Source of the DNA: Trichomonas tenax
Taxonomy: Eukaryota; Parabasalia; Trichomonadida; Trichomonadidae
Direction: 5' to 3'
DNA: 43,677 nucleotides
Assembly: GCA_023091735.1 (NCBI GenBank)
Contig: JALKBU010000390.1
Coordinates: 1-43,677 of the forward strand
Shown here: positions 9,620-19,290 of the stretch, piece after piece
How positions within the stretch are numbered: the first letter of the stretch is position 1
How the letters are laid out: each line of letters begins with the position of its first letter
Translations under genes and position numbers: made by a program
Notes under the pieces: generated by a model
The model's input: only the letters and a program-made list of their open reading frames with translations
Told to the model about the DNA's origin: nothing
Database searches by the model: none

Positions 9620-10825
9620 TTATATAGGAATTTCATTACAATAAATCAATCTTGGTGTGTAGTATTCCTTGAACTCATCGAACGGGATGATGAAAGTATC
9701 AAATCCTTCAACTTTGAAGTTCTCGCCATTTAAGAAGAACCTAATAAATCTCTTTCCTTCATTATCTCTGTAAAGCTCCATAACTAAGTGAGAAGCGTAT
9801 GGAGGAACGTATCTATCGATCTTTCCTAAGAATGAGAGAATGGCAACAATCGTTGCATCATGTGCTGAATAATATGTTAATTTAGTTCCTTTCTTTTCAG
9901 CTTTTTCGATATCTTTGAAGAATGCCCTGAAGAGAGGTGAAGCGCCAATAGCACGGTACTTGCTGGAGCCAACAACACCGAACTTTGACAACTTTTGTTC
10001 CCTCAAGCAAGACTCGACAAATTCATCAGTAAAGAAGTCTGGTTTTGGCGCATCTGTGGCACAGTTGAAAGCCGTTGTCCAGCTGCATATCTTCCTGAAG
10101 TTGATAACGTTCTTAGTAAGGTTGAAGGCAATAGCAGCGGGTTCTAAGATAGGCCAAACTTCGTTCATCAGTGTATCGTAATCAGGACCTGCTCTAAAGT
10201 TCGTTCTGACTTCTTTGAAATCCTTGCATGTAACGACGTCTAAGTTTAGTGGACTTGCTCGGGATTTGCCAACATTGATCTTGAAATATTCATTTGCGTA
10301 ATTTGGTGGATATAAACCGGTCATAAACTCGAGGGTACTCGTAAACGCACGATCTACAGGCGAAGACTTGATCTTGATTTCTGTTCTATTAAAGATCTCT
10401 GGGAGATAATGCAATTGATCGACATAATACTGTCTATACATCGCACCAAGGTCGCGGATTTGTCTCTTTCCGATAACAGTCAACTGCCCACCTTGGCAGT
10501 TTGGCAAAAACGCGTAAGATGATGGGTTAAATACACCAGTGTGAACAATATGTTCAGGCTCAGCGTACATTGTGAAAGAATCTACTCCGTCGTCACATAC
10601 CCATCTTCCTCTCTGCGTTTCATTTAAAAATGGAATTTCAGGCGATCTGTGGCCATGACGTGATAAAATACCAACATGGATCAGTGTCATGTTCTCCAGC
10701 GGTGTCGGTGGTTTGCGAGGCGCTTCGCAGAAAAGCGATAATTTAACTAAAATCAATGACGAAAGAAGCATTACAAAAATTCTCGACGATATAAAATTTG
10801 AGATTTTCATTTTTCCAAAAATCAT
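9620..10825 (-). CDS. Histidine acid phosphatase, secreted or lysosomal
   Basis: 401 aa, branch 2 of the histidine phosphatase superfamily, which hydrolyses phosphomonoesters through a phosphohistidine. The phosphate-binding motif RHGHRSP is at 56-62 with His57 as the expected nucleophile. The second signature HD (SAHDAT) is at 322-323, with His322/Asp323 as acid catalyst. Length fits the family. An N-terminal hydrophobic stretch (about 16-33, IFVMLLSSLILVKLSLF) ends at CEAP and acts as signal peptide or anchor. Cysteines in the mature part and several Asn-X-Thr/Ser sites suit a secretory-pathway product. The first ATG (10825) is used; Met6 (10810) is equally possible and would give a more normal signal peptide. 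The neighbours are not functionally related. Substrate is not predictable from sequence. Confidence 0.93.
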   Translation of the reverse strand: MIFGKMKISNFISSRIFVMLLSSLILVKLSLFCEAPRKPPTPLENMTLIHVGILSRHGHRSPEIPFLNETQRGRWVCDDGVDSFTMYAEPEHIVHTGVFNPSSYAFLPNCQGGQLTVIGKRQIRDLGAMYRQYYVDQLHYLPEIFNRTEIKIKSSPVDRAFTSTLEFMTGLYPPNYANEYFKINVGKSRASPLNLDVVTCKDFKEVRTNFRAGPDYDTLMNEVWPILEPAAIAFNLTKNVINFRKICSWTTAFNCATDAPKPDFFTDEFVESCLREQKLSKFGVVGSSKYRAIGASPLFRAFFKDIEKAEKKGTKLTYYSAHDATIVAILSFLGKIDRYVPPYASHLVMELYRDNEGKRFIRFFLNGENFKVEGFDTFIIPFDEFKEYYTPRLIYCNEIPI

Positions 10826-11174
10826 ATATCTAGGATCAGCATATTATGTAATGTCTAAATTTAATAAATTATTAGACAAAAGCAGGCTGTAATCACAATA
10901 TTCGGTCTGTTTTAAGTTATAAAAATATGATAAATAGAAACAGCACATGTTTATGAATATATTTATAGTGTTAAAATTCAAAAATATCAATTATATCATA
11001 AAATGCCCCTGACAAGATGCCGTTCATGATCGATTCGAGTTTGCTCTTTGAAATTTAACAGAGAAGGTCCTAAATAAGGGTATTATTACGATATAAAACG
11101 GATTCAAGAATAATATTTTTTGATTCAGCAAAGAGATTACGCATGAAATAAAAAGTAAAATCTGAAAATATAAC
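10826..11174. other. Intergenic region
   Basis: AT-rich spacer of about 350 bp with no gene, strong repeat or structure that I can support. Confidence 0.6.
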
Positions 11175-11735
11175 TTAAGCAATGACAAATTGCTCAGTAT
11201 TCGAACATTCATGGTGCTCATAGGACCCAAATAAGAAGTCGTGAACCAATTCTTGGTCCTGAAAGAATAAATCTTCTTCGGGTTCCAGAATTTCGTGTGA
11301 TCGTATGTTCTCATTGGAGTCCGACAACATCACGGGCGAGGTTGGACGATCTTTAATCTTAATTAAATCGCGAATAGCATCATGATTTGGGTTATTCTTG
11401 ATGTAGTATTCATCATCAACAGATATTCTGCGCTGCATACTGTAAGTTCCCTTCTTGATAATCGCAATTGGCTTGCTATCAAATAACATAAAATAAAATG
11501 GCTCGTGGCATGATTTGCAGAAAAGCCTGTATATGTTAGCCTTCGGCCTCGAAACGCCTATATTTGACTCAAATGGCGTTGTCAAGCAACCCTTACTCAC
11601 ATTAAAGAATTCGACCTCTTTAAGGTCAAGTTCTGCAGCAACGCGAGACAGCTGCTCGGTGTCGCATTCAAGTTTTATGCCCAAATTAACCTTGCAAATC
11701 CCGCATTTACAATATGTGGAATTCACGAAAGTCAT
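11175..11735 (-). CDS. Small protein with paired Cys motifs (putative zinc binder), 186 aa
   Basis: Two cysteine clusters, YCKCGICK (about 8-15) and LFCKSCHEP (about 71-79), are about 60 residues apart, as in folds where four Cys bind one zinc. A beta-rich segment joins them. The C-terminal third is acidic and Asp/Asn/Glu-rich (ILEPEEDLFFQDQE) and probably disordered. There is no signal peptide or membrane segment. The CxxC-then-CxxC layout with aromatic residues around the second pair loosely recalls Yippee/Mis18-type domains, but the match is too weak to name. The ATG is the first in frame. A TCATTTCT initiator-like site lies about 32-39 nt upstream. Confidence 0.7.
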   Translation of the reverse strand: MTFVNSTYCKCGICKVNLGIKLECDTEQLSRVAAELDLKEVEFFNVSKGCLTTPFESNIGVSRPKANIYRLFCKSCHEPFYFMLFDSKPIAIIKKGTYSMQRRISVDDEYYIKNNPNHDAIRDLIKIKDRPTSPVMLSDSNENIRSHEILEPEEDLFFQDQELVHDFLFGSYEHHECSNTEQFVIA

Positions 11736-12555
11736 TTATAAATTTGGATAAAAAATACGGTTAAACAGAAATGAAAACTATAAATTTGGAATCTTTGACA
11801 AAAGATATAATCGAATTATAGGGAAGAATGATAAAAATTTTTAAACCTCACTTTTTAATGATGGTTAGACTCAGTGAAACCAAAAACTCATAAATTTCAA
11901 AATAAAATGAATTGCTTTTTGCAGATAATAAAAGTGACAATTTTTACTCCTTGGATTTTTTTTTGAATTGACTTTAATGATTGTTCTGCTTTTGATCTGA
12001 TGATTTTGGCCCAACCCAAGCTTATCTAGGGTTATTGCACATGTTTCTATAAGATATATGATCTTTTCATAAAAAAATCATGAGCTATCGTTACTCTTCT
12101 CATGCAAAATGCATCGACATAATGATAGTAATATGGATCTATTTGATAAAATGTGAGAAATCAATCTGAAGGGCCTCAAAATTAGGATTATAAAATAATT
12201 ATGGCCTCGTTCTACGGTCGAATTTCACCTCCTTTCGGACATAAGACATGCATTGCCGGCTTATTTCTGTGAAATTTGGCATTGGATTTTAATGGAATTA
12301 AGCTTTGTTTCCTGGATTATCAAATTATTGGATATTAAAAATTGCTTTGTTTTCCACACTCAGCACAATAAATCTTTATTAATTTGTCAAAGGAGAACAA
12401 CCCTTTATTCCAACAAAAGAACAATCATATTTATGCAAAATAAATTTTTTTTATTCAAACAATGTTTAGTCGGAATAGTGAAAACAAAATGCAAAAATTA
12501 TTTTTATATCAAATGTACCACAAAAATATAAACATACACTTGTTTGGTATAAATT
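11736..12555. other. Intergenic region
   Basis: An 820-bp AT-rich spacer. A 92-codon plus-strand frame (12253-12531) has no family signature and is Lys/Phe/Ile-rich as expected by chance. Only the initiator-like site near 11770 is worth noting. Confidence 0.55.
11767..11774 (-). promoter_or_regulatory. Initiator-like element TCATTTCT
   Basis: The minus strand reads TCATTTCT, matching the T. vaginalis initiator core TCA-Y-T-W-Y-T at every position, 32-39 nt upstream of the ATG at 11735. It is in the right place for a short 5' leader. Confidence 0.45.
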
Positions 12556-14811
12556 TCAAATATAAGGTTTGAAATCTAATTTTTCAGGCATTGCTGGAGA
12601 GAATACTCTTAAACTCTGGTTGGTATTGATTGTTCTTGGTCTGGCTTGTGGAGAATAACGATTTCTGAAATTCGATTTCTTTGTTTTTACATAATCGGAA
12701 ACTACAACAATAACATCGGCTAAAACCGTTGTTCCAAGGATTTCTGCTGCTGATTGTGCTATTTTTGCATCATGAAGCAAATTCCTTGATTCCTTGCGCA
12801 GCTGAATTGTTTCGGAAAGGCATTCACGTGAGAATTCTTCCAACTCTTTGACACATTCATTATGATACTTATGAATGAGCTCAACTTGTTTGTCGAAGTT
12901 AGATAACATTGATAACAAATTATTAATGATCCCATCCATGTAATTCGTAAAAGATTTGATTTCGGCCTTGAATCTTCTTTCATAGTATGAGAAATCTGAT
13001 GAGTTTTCTATCAAAGTGTTGATGGTTTGACGTTCTTTTGTATTTATTATCAACTTAAGCAAACTATTTGATATCTCATCTATTTTCATTTCGAAATTCA
13101 GCATCTTTTCAGAATAGGACTTCTTTAATGATTCTATGTAGTTCTTCTGATCAATGTTAAGCTTTTGCAAGTTGTTGATTTCTTTTTCAAGTTTCATTTT
13201 CTGTGCTTTATTTTCTTCAAGCTTTTCTTCAAAATCATTTTGGATGAATTCTTTTTCTTTCTTAAGACCTTCAATATCTTCATATGATTGTGTGAGCTGA
13301 TTTTCTCTATCTTCAAGTTTCTTTTTCAGATCATCATTGATTGCAGATAACTCATCAATCGAATTTTTGAGTGCATTGATATCTCTTTGGAGGGTTTGAA
13401 TCCTTTCTAAATGTAATTGGTTTTCATTTTCTTTGATCTGAATAATATGAGAAAGATTATCTATCTTTCCATTTAATTCATTTGTTTCGTTTTGATGATT
13501 CCTATAAAGTTCATCAATTTGATTTTTGAAATCCAATTCAAGATTAGCAATCTGTTGGGAGTGAATTTCTTTGATGTTTTTCATTAATGCGTGAGACTCA
13601 TCCTTGCATTTTTGAAGTTCTTCATTTGAGTGGCTTTGAACTTCTTCTAATTCTTGTTTATGAGTTTCTGTTAATTGACTTATTTGAGCTTTGTAATCTG
13701 TGTTGATTGAGCTGATTTTTTCTTTGTGTTGAATTTCGAGTTGTTCAATTTTTATTTTGAACTCATTCATTTGCTGCTTTCGTTCATTATCCAATTCACT
13801 TATTTTTGAATGAATTTCTGCAATTGCATTATCCTTCTGGGTTATAATTTCTTCTTTTGAACCTATCATGCTATTTTTCTCTTCGATGATAGCATTAAGT
13901 TCATCTAATTGGTTTTGCAATTTCAATGTTTTGTCATCATATGATTGGATGATTTTCTTATTTTGGTCAACCTGTTCATTAAGAGATGATTTCAATCTGT
14001 TATTTTGATTTGATAGATCAGACAACATCGTAACCAAACTTTCCAGCGAACCGAGTTGTTGCTGCATTAGCTTGAATTTATCTTCGAGCTTTTTATTTTC
14101 ATTTGTTAATTTATTGATTTTCTGGTCTGATTTAGATTTCAATTCTTGATATTGTTTATATGCATCTTGAAGCTTAATTGCACACATCTCCTTCTGCTCA
14201 TTAAAGGCCTTTTCTGCCTCTCTTAATCGATCTTCTAATTCATTCTTTTGTTTCGTAATTAAAGTGATGTTACTGTTCAATGAATCGTTGATTGACTTTT
14301 GATCATTAAATTTGCATTGAACATCAAACATCTGACTCTTTAATTGCTCATATTCTTGTGTATTTTTTGATATAACAAGTTGTTGATCAAGATTTTCATT
14401 CTTTAACTTTTCATTTTGGAGAATCAAAGATTTTAATGACTGTATTCTCCTTTGTTGACTTTCATATAGTAACAATGTTTTGGACATCAATGCTCCAAGA
14501 TTGTTCATAAGAAGATCAACTTTCGCGGTAGAAATTTCGACAAATTCTTCAGTCTTGTTTTTAATGAGCAAAGACATCTCTAAAGTGTGCTCTGTAGTTG
14601 CATCTGATAGATCTTTGTATTTCTTTTTTATTCTTTCAAGTTCAATGCTGTTAATTTGCTGTGTTAATGCTCTGACTCTGTCAGCTGCAGGAGATCTTGT
14701 AATTGCAGATGAAATCGGCGACCTTCCTGGTGAAAACATCGGCGAATGACTGGAGGAGTAAGGAGAAATGACTCTTGGACTTGCTCCAGGAATGATTTCT
14801 TTCTTCGACAT
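12556..14811 (-). CDS. Long coiled-coil protein, 751 aa
   Basis: After an N-terminal ~50 residues with many Ser-Pro sites (GASPRVISPYSSS, SPGRSP), probably phosphorylated and disordered, residues ~50-600 are almost continuous heptad-like coiled coil rich in Gln, Glu, Lys, Asn and Leu. A shorter helical region follows (about 600-700). The basic C-terminus again has Ser-Pro sites (RYSPQARPR, VFSPAMPEK). There are no membrane segments. This is the build of cytoskeletal, centrosomal or kinetochore scaffold proteins; coiled coils do not allow family assignment. Paired SP-rich ends suggest control by proline-directed kinases (inference). It ends with TGA, showing that TGA works as a stop here. The start is the first ATG, 23-32 nt after a GCACTTTTCG stretch. 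Confidence 0.85.
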   Translation of the reverse strand: MSKKEIIPGASPRVISPYSSSHSPMFSPGRSPISSAITRSPAADRVRALTQQINSIELERIKKKYKDLSDATTEHTLEMSLLIKNKTEEFVEISTAKVDLLMNNLGALMSKTLLLYESQQRRIQSLKSLILQNEKLKNENLDQQLVISKNTQEYEQLKSQMFDVQCKFNDQKSINDSLNSNITLITKQKNELEDRLREAEKAFNEQKEMCAIKLQDAYKQYQELKSKSDQKINKLTNENKKLEDKFKLMQQQLGSLESLVTMLSDLSNQNNRLKSSLNEQVDQNKKIIQSYDDKTLKLQNQLDELNAIIEEKNSMIGSKEEIITQKDNAIAEIHSKISELDNERKQQMNEFKIKIEQLEIQHKEKISSINTDYKAQISQLTETHKQELEEVQSHSNEELQKCKDESHALMKNIKEIHSQQIANLELDFKNQIDELYRNHQNETNELNGKIDNLSHIIQIKENENQLHLERIQTLQRDINALKNSIDELSAINDDLKKKLEDRENQLTQSYEDIEGLKKEKEFIQNDFEEKLEENKAQKMKLEKEINNLQKLNIDQKNYIESLKKSYSEKMLNFEMKIDEISNSLLKLIINTKERQTINTLIENSSDFSYYERRFKAEIKSFTNYMDGIINNLLSMLSNFDKQVELIHKYHNECVKELEEFSRECLSETIQLRKESRNLLHDAKIAQSAAEILGTTVLADVIVVVSDYVKTKKSNFRNRYSPQARPRTINTNQSLRVFSPAMPEKLDFKPYI

Positions 14812-14833
14812 TATTTTTTAATTAATCGCATCA

Positions 14834-14843
14834 CGAAAAGTGC
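14834..14843 (-). promoter_or_regulatory. Inr-like element of the coiled-coil gene
   Basis: The minus strand reads GCACTTTTCG 23-32 nt before ATG 14811, the same CACTTTT core that precedes the genes at 9031 and 16428. It is one base off the TCA initiator core. Confidence 0.3.
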
Positions 14844-14975
14844 CAAAATCGCATCAAAAATATTTTTGCTTCATACTTAAACTAGAATTACTTCATGATA
14901 TATTGAATCATTTCATAACAAAATTATCGAAGAATCCCAAATTATCAAACAAGCATTTTGATGTTGTGTGTTTTT

Positions 14976-15035
14976 TGACAAATAAACTTTATAATATGTC
15001 ATGTAAAAATTTATCATGTCAAATTGGTATGTAAA
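14976..15035. repeat. TTGACATGTAAA-like motif cluster
   Basis: Includes TTTTGACAAATAAAC (about 14975), TATGTCATGTAAA (14995-15007), a reverse half ATCATGTCAAA (about 15013-15023) and GGTATGTAAACC (about 15026). It lies about 170-220 bp upstream of the coiled-coil gene. Same core as the clusters at 2.6 and 5.0 kb. Confidence 0.4.
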
Positions 15036-15599
15036 CCAAAAAAAAGTTTGGAGTGAGAGTTCGATATATCACTATGCTCATGCATGTGTACATAATGCCG
15101 AACTTTGCGGCGAAAATCTAATACAATGAGAGATCAGTCTCGAAATGTAATGAGTTTTAATGAGTGGTTAGAGTAGTTTGATGTATGGCATGTGATGCAA
15201 AACTAAGCGAGGAGAGGAGAGCTAAGTAAAGTCAAAAATTAAATTGTTTCAATTCACAAAAGTAGATATTGAAGAATATTTCTGTTGTGGATGTCATGCG
15301 CTCTATGAATATGTATTGCCGTCATATGATCGATGCCTCTACAAGCTCATGCAGCGGAGTTAGCCATTAAGGAGGCCAACATTTTTAAAAACTTGATTTT
15401 TTTGTGATAAAACCTTCGAATTTTACCGAAGATATATTTGGAAAAGTGAAACTACAGGGACATGCGAAAAGTTAAGGCAAAAAGTTCCAGGAAAGTATAG
15501 TGCCCAAAAAAATTAAAGTCCACTTGTTATCAATTTTGAGACCTTTGTAAACCAAAAATAGTTTATTATTTTTTCTTCATACTTTTACTCAATGTAAAC

Positions 15600-16342
15600 T
15601 TCAGAAAAAGTTATTTTTAAAAGTTTTTGCGGCCTTCAAAACGTGATCGGCGCCTTAAGCAAAAGCTTCAAGTCCGGGGGAAGGAGGCCCTGTGTTAACC
15701 CAAGGCCTCGCGTATGTCAAAAAATCACACGAGCTGGTAGATGTTGTATCTAAGTGCTGTGCATCAACCTTAGGTCCTTCGTGCGCAGCCATTCTTATGG
15801 CAAGATATTAAGGGGCAATAAAAATCGCCTCTTCTGGGAGCATAAAGTGCACGCAATCAGAGGCTGATGAATCTGTAGTACATCTCTAATGAATCAAAAG
15901 GTAATATTCATTGAGATTCTGATGGATCACAAGTTTCATTAGCTTTAAGTTGCTTGAATGCTACTCTGTATCAAGCTGAGCAATCACAACACGTTTATCG
16001 TGTCGTTGTCTGTTAGGAATCTTGCTTTTTCCTTGAATACCTCTCCATCTTCGAGATGGGCAGGGGAAAATTGCAAGGCTCAGCTTCATGACATAATAAG
16101 GAAGTTTTCTTACGAAGAATCGAGATTTAATTTTTCCATATCTTCTCTATTTTCGTTGTTTTGTGAGAGAGGACGCCTATAGATCAGACTCTAGCTCGAA
16201 TGGAGACGATTCCCTCCCGTCTTGTTGTGTCCACAATATTTACTTTTATTATGCACAAACAGAGAATGGCCAAAATCGAAAAAAATATTTTTCAAATTTT
16301 GCGAATAATGATGAGAACTGAGACCTCAGCACGCAAATAGGC
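15600..16342. other. GC-rich non-coding island; relic or structured RNA
   Basis: In otherwise strongly AT-rich spacer this stretch has runs such as CCGGGGGAAGGAGGCCCT and ACCCAAGGCCTCGCG. GCCTCT (about 15820) pairs with AGAGGC about 26 nt later around an inner GCAT/GTGC stem, and CCATCT-TCG-AGATGG forms a hairpin near 16050. One plus-strand frame from about 15600 to 15810 is open for ~65 codons without an ATG and has a protein-like composition (GPVLTQGLAYVKKSHELVDV), then meets TAA. A 74-codon frame (15958-16182) and a 49-codon frame follow. Either a broken gene or a structured transcript is possible. No known family was recognised. Confidence 0.35.
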
Positions 16343-16413
16343 TCAACTTCAATGAAATAATTATTTTAGAGAAGAAATCCGTTTTTGGATTCAACTTTGA
16401 TCATTTTTGACGG

Positions 16414-16423
16414 TCACTTTTCA
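16414..16423 (+). promoter_or_regulatory. Initiator element TCACTTTTCA
   Basis: TCACTTTTCA ends five bases before ATG 16428 and matches the T. vaginalis initiator (TCA-Y-T-W-Y-TCA). With transcription from the first A (16416) the 5' leader would be 12 nt, typical of trichomonads. It is the clearest promoter element in the window and fixes the start of the next gene. Confidence 0.7.
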
Positions 16424-16427
16424 AAAA

Positions 16428-18371
16428 ATGCTTGTTTTGTTTTTGAGTTTTATCTCTTCAATTGTTACCCCTGGAAACGTTTCGTCAGATCTTTTTCCAG
16501 TAATAATGCAGCAGCTTTTCAGTCGGGCCAATGGAACATATGCTAGCGGCGGATCTGTTGCGATATCGAAAGATGGAGAAGTAATTTACCAAGATTGCAT
16601 TGGATATGATGACTATGAGAATAAAAATCTAACAACCAACGAAACTATATATGAATGGGGTTCTGTTACTAAAGTTTTCACTCATGTTGGAATTATGCAA
16701 CTCTATGAACAAGGAAAAATTGATTTCGAAACTGACATTGAAGAGTACCTCGGTAAAAAGTTCTTCAAACGTCGTACATACCACGATAAAATTACAATAT
16801 TAAATCTCATGCATCATGATGCAGGATGGGACGAAACAATTGATAGCCCTTTGATTCCTGGTGCTAAAAGCAACATTGATCTTCTTGAAACTCTAAAAAT
16901 GATGGAACCTCGCATGTACGCACGTCCAGGTGAAAAAATCGGATATTCGAATTATGGCGTTGCGTTAGAAGGATATATCATCGAGAAAGTTACAGGAGAA
17001 AGATTCATCGACTACATAAGGGCTAATATCATCGATAAACTTGGAATGAATAGAACATCCATCGATCCAGGAAGAAATGATATCGATGGAGATACATTTG
17101 CGAATTTGGCAGTTGGATATGAATCAATTTCTGGATCTTTATGGAAGAAGGACGAATACACTGTTCAATTATATCCAGCAGGATCTATTATTGGACCAAT
17201 ATCCGATTTTGCAGTATTTGCAAATGCATTGACACCAATTAAAGGCAAACCATGTCCATTATTCCAAAAGAATGAAACCTTACATGAATTTCTTTCCTTA
17301 TCACGTAAAATCGCAGAAGGTGCTCCTGGAATAGCTCACGGATTATGGGAGCAGTTTTATACAAACAAAATAAGAGCCGTTGAACATGGTGGCAATACTG
17401 TTGGACACACCGCAATTATGTCAATCCTTCCTGAACTTGGATGGAATTTTGTTGGTCTTGCAAATACATACGGAGATTTTTTGTTCTGCCAAGTATTCCC
17501 TCGTTACATTTGGGGAATATATACACCTCTCAATGATACAAAGATTCCAAATGATGTAGTTGGTACATATCAAAATAACAGAATCGTTCACTTGGGATAT
17601 CTCAGTCATGTCCATCGTCTCAAAACATCAGTAGTGACATTGAATGAAGCTACTAATCAATTCAAATTTGATGGTATCCCGTTCAATAGATCTGATTTTA
17701 ACTTGTATCCTCGAGCTGGATTAACGAAGAATGCTCCAACCGGAACGTATCATTTCAGCTTCATTTTTAATGAAAAGAATGAAGTTACAGGAATTTATAC
17801 TAATTGTTTGGCATATACCAAACTCAAGCCAGGAGCAAATGATAGCTTGAAATTGTTTTTGAATATTATTAACATTTGCTTCTTCGCTGCTATTGCCCCG
17901 TTAGTTTTGACATTGATTGCAGCATTTATTCACAACAAGAGAATTTTCATTTCGAAGCATTTCAAGTATATCGTTATTACCATAGTTCTCTGTGGTGAAT
18001 GCGTTGCTGAACCATTACTACTAAGATCCTCCAATGTAATTAGAACATATATCAAACTCCAACACAACTTGCAGTTTATTGTGATTTTTCTTTACATCAT
18101 TATTTCAGTAAGATTATTATGTTCATTGCTGACAATTATTTTCTTGATATATGATTTCGTGATACACAGAAAGCATACAAAGATCGAGAATACGACAGTG
18201 TTTGAATCCCTCAACAACTACGTTGATGAAGCAAACTTCGGTAAACAAGTTGAATCGAAAGTTCCGAAGAAACTTACTGCATTTTTAGTCTACTTCTCTT
18301 TGTTTGTTGCAAATTGCTTAAGCATTATCCTTATCCTCTGTGGATTTATGGTTGACATCTATCGATTGTAA
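16428..18371 (+). CDS. Membrane-anchored S12 serine hydrolase (beta-lactamase class C / LACTB-like)
   Basis: Started at the ATG just after the initiator (647 aa); a TTG seven codons upstream is rejected. Residues 1-18 form a signal peptide (MLVLFLSFISSIV). The serine beta-lactamase/penicillin-binding fold follows: SVTK at 79-82 (catalytic Ser and general-base Lys), YSN (Tyr-X-Asn) near 180 and EHGGNTVGH, the HGG replacing KTG, near 325. These three motifs define active family S12 enzymes (peptidases, esterases or lactamases), so it should be catalytic. After the hydrolase domain the last ~170 residues hold four or five membrane helices (LNIINICFFAAIAPLVLTLI, FKYIVITIVLCGECV, FIVIFLYIIISV, LTAFLVYFSLFVANCLSIIL). 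This suggests an enzyme facing the lumen or exterior and held by a helical bundle. S12 genes in trichomonads are commonly viewed as bacterial in origin. Substrate unknown. Confidence 0.9.
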   Translation: MLVLFLSFISSIVTPGNVSSDLFPVIMQQLFSRANGTYASGGSVAISKDGEVIYQDCIGYDDYENKNLTTNETIYEWGSVTKVFTHVGIMQLYEQGKIDFETDIEEYLGKKFFKRRTYHDKITILNLMHHDAGWDETIDSPLIPGAKSNIDLLETLKMMEPRMYARPGEKIGYSNYGVALEGYIIEKVTGERFIDYIRANIIDKLGMNRTSIDPGRNDIDGDTFANLAVGYESISGSLWKKDEYTVQLYPAGSIIGPISDFAVFANALTPIKGKPCPLFQKNETLHEFLSLSRKIAEGAPGIAHGLWEQFYTNKIRAVEHGGNTVGHTAIMSILPELGWNFVGLANTYGDFLFCQVFPRYIWGIYTPLNDTKIPNDVVGTYQNNRIVHLGYLSHVHRLKTSVVTLNEATNQFKFDGIPFNRSDFNLYPRAGLTKNAPTGTYHFSFIFNEKNEVTGIYTNCLAYTKLKPGANDSLKLFLNIINICFFAAIAPLVLTLIAAFIHNKRIFISKHFKYIVITIVLCGECVAEPLLLRSSNVIRTYIKLQHNLQFIVIFLYIIISVRLLCSLLTIIFLIYDFVIHRKHTKIENTTVFESLNNYVDEANFGKQVESKVPKKLTAFLVYFSLFVANCLSIILILCGFMVDIYRL

Positions 18372-19290
18372 GCAATTAAACAGATCTTTCTTTAAATTCT
18401 CATTTTTGATTTCATAAATTTTAACAGTGCCAGTCTATTTCGAAACTAGATTTAGTTTTATTTGATAATATTGAGCTATGTATTACAAGTCTGAACACAA
18501 AAGATTATATTTTTATATGTCAATATTTAACATATGTGAATAAATTTTAGATTTGGAGAAATAAAGCACATGGGTTCCATTTAGGACATATATTTGATCA
18601 AAATGTGAAATGCTGATTCCTATTGCTTTCATACAGTTGACACTTTCAATTAATCTCATCAAAAATAACTTCTCACATGCCAAACTCTCAGCGATAATAA
18701 ACTGATTAGAATTGGACATGCCGACACTGTGAGATGAGCGTTCAATACTTCACCACGGTCGTGCTGCTTTTTCAAAACTGTTTTTATCAATAATCTTAAC
18801 ATTTGTAACAAGCAACACATCGTTTCTAACGTAAAAATCACGTTAAAGATATTTGTTACCGGTAAATATATCGAGTTCAAAATATGAACCAAGCATAAAT
18901 GCTTATGGAGTAAGTATTTACAATATGCACACATATACAAATCGAAATGCATGAGAAGAAAGCATCATTATGCTTAAATAAACCTTTAGTTGATATTTTT
19001 TTCGCGCTTCTGATGTTATATTTTGATGCGACCTTCGTTTATAACGCTGGGAGTGCTTATTTCTAGTCCCGCGGAAAGGACGAATAAAGCGTTTTTATAG
19101 GTGTCAAAAAGAAGATGTCAGTTTTTTACGGTAGATTCAAACCTTTACAATCCGTAATACAAATTCTTGCCTTAGTGTTCCAAGCACCAATTGAATAAAA
19201 ATTGATTGAAAGAGATACGATGATTTCGCACACAATTTATTTTTTTAAAATTTTTATTGTCACATTTTTAAAGTAATTTTTTTTAATTGG
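18372..19290. other. Intergenic region with a small hairpin
   Basis: Several minus-strand frames of 60-100 codons (18513-18952) look random and lack family features. At 19055-19090 a nested hairpin is visible: GCTTATT pairs with AATAAAGC (one bulge) around GTCC/GGAC with a CGCGGAAA loop, in a locally GC-richer patch. An initiator-like TCACATTTTT lies before the kinase gene. Confidence 0.5.
19260..19269 (+). promoter_or_regulatory. Initiator-like TCACATTTTT
   Basis: TCACA fits the TCA-Y-W initiator core 29 nt upstream of ATG 19291 (counting from the A). Plausible start site for the small kinase gene. Confidence 0.4.

Larger units (their letters stand above)
14812..16427. other. Divergent intergenic region, 1.6 kb
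   Basis: This lies between the divergently transcribed coiled-coil gene and the S12 hydrolase. Close to the former are TTGACATGTAAA-like motifs (about 14975-15035). From about 15600 to 16340 the base composition becomes markedly more GC-rich without a convincing gene; that island is listed separately. Confidence 0.5.

Noticed and set aside
12253..12531. 92-codon plus-strand frame in the spacer after the coiled-coil gene
   Set aside because: Random-looking Lys/Phe/Ile/Asn composition and no recognisable domain or promoter.
15600..15860. SRP, RNase P or spliceosomal snRNA gene
   Set aside because: No helix-8 motif, CR-I/CR-V pair, Sm site or ACAGAG box could be found; left as an unidentified GC-rich island.
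18513..18952. Overlapping minus-strand frames of 68 and 97 codons
   Set aside because: Cys/His/Leu-rich noise in a spacer; no family resemblance; they overlap each other in different frames.
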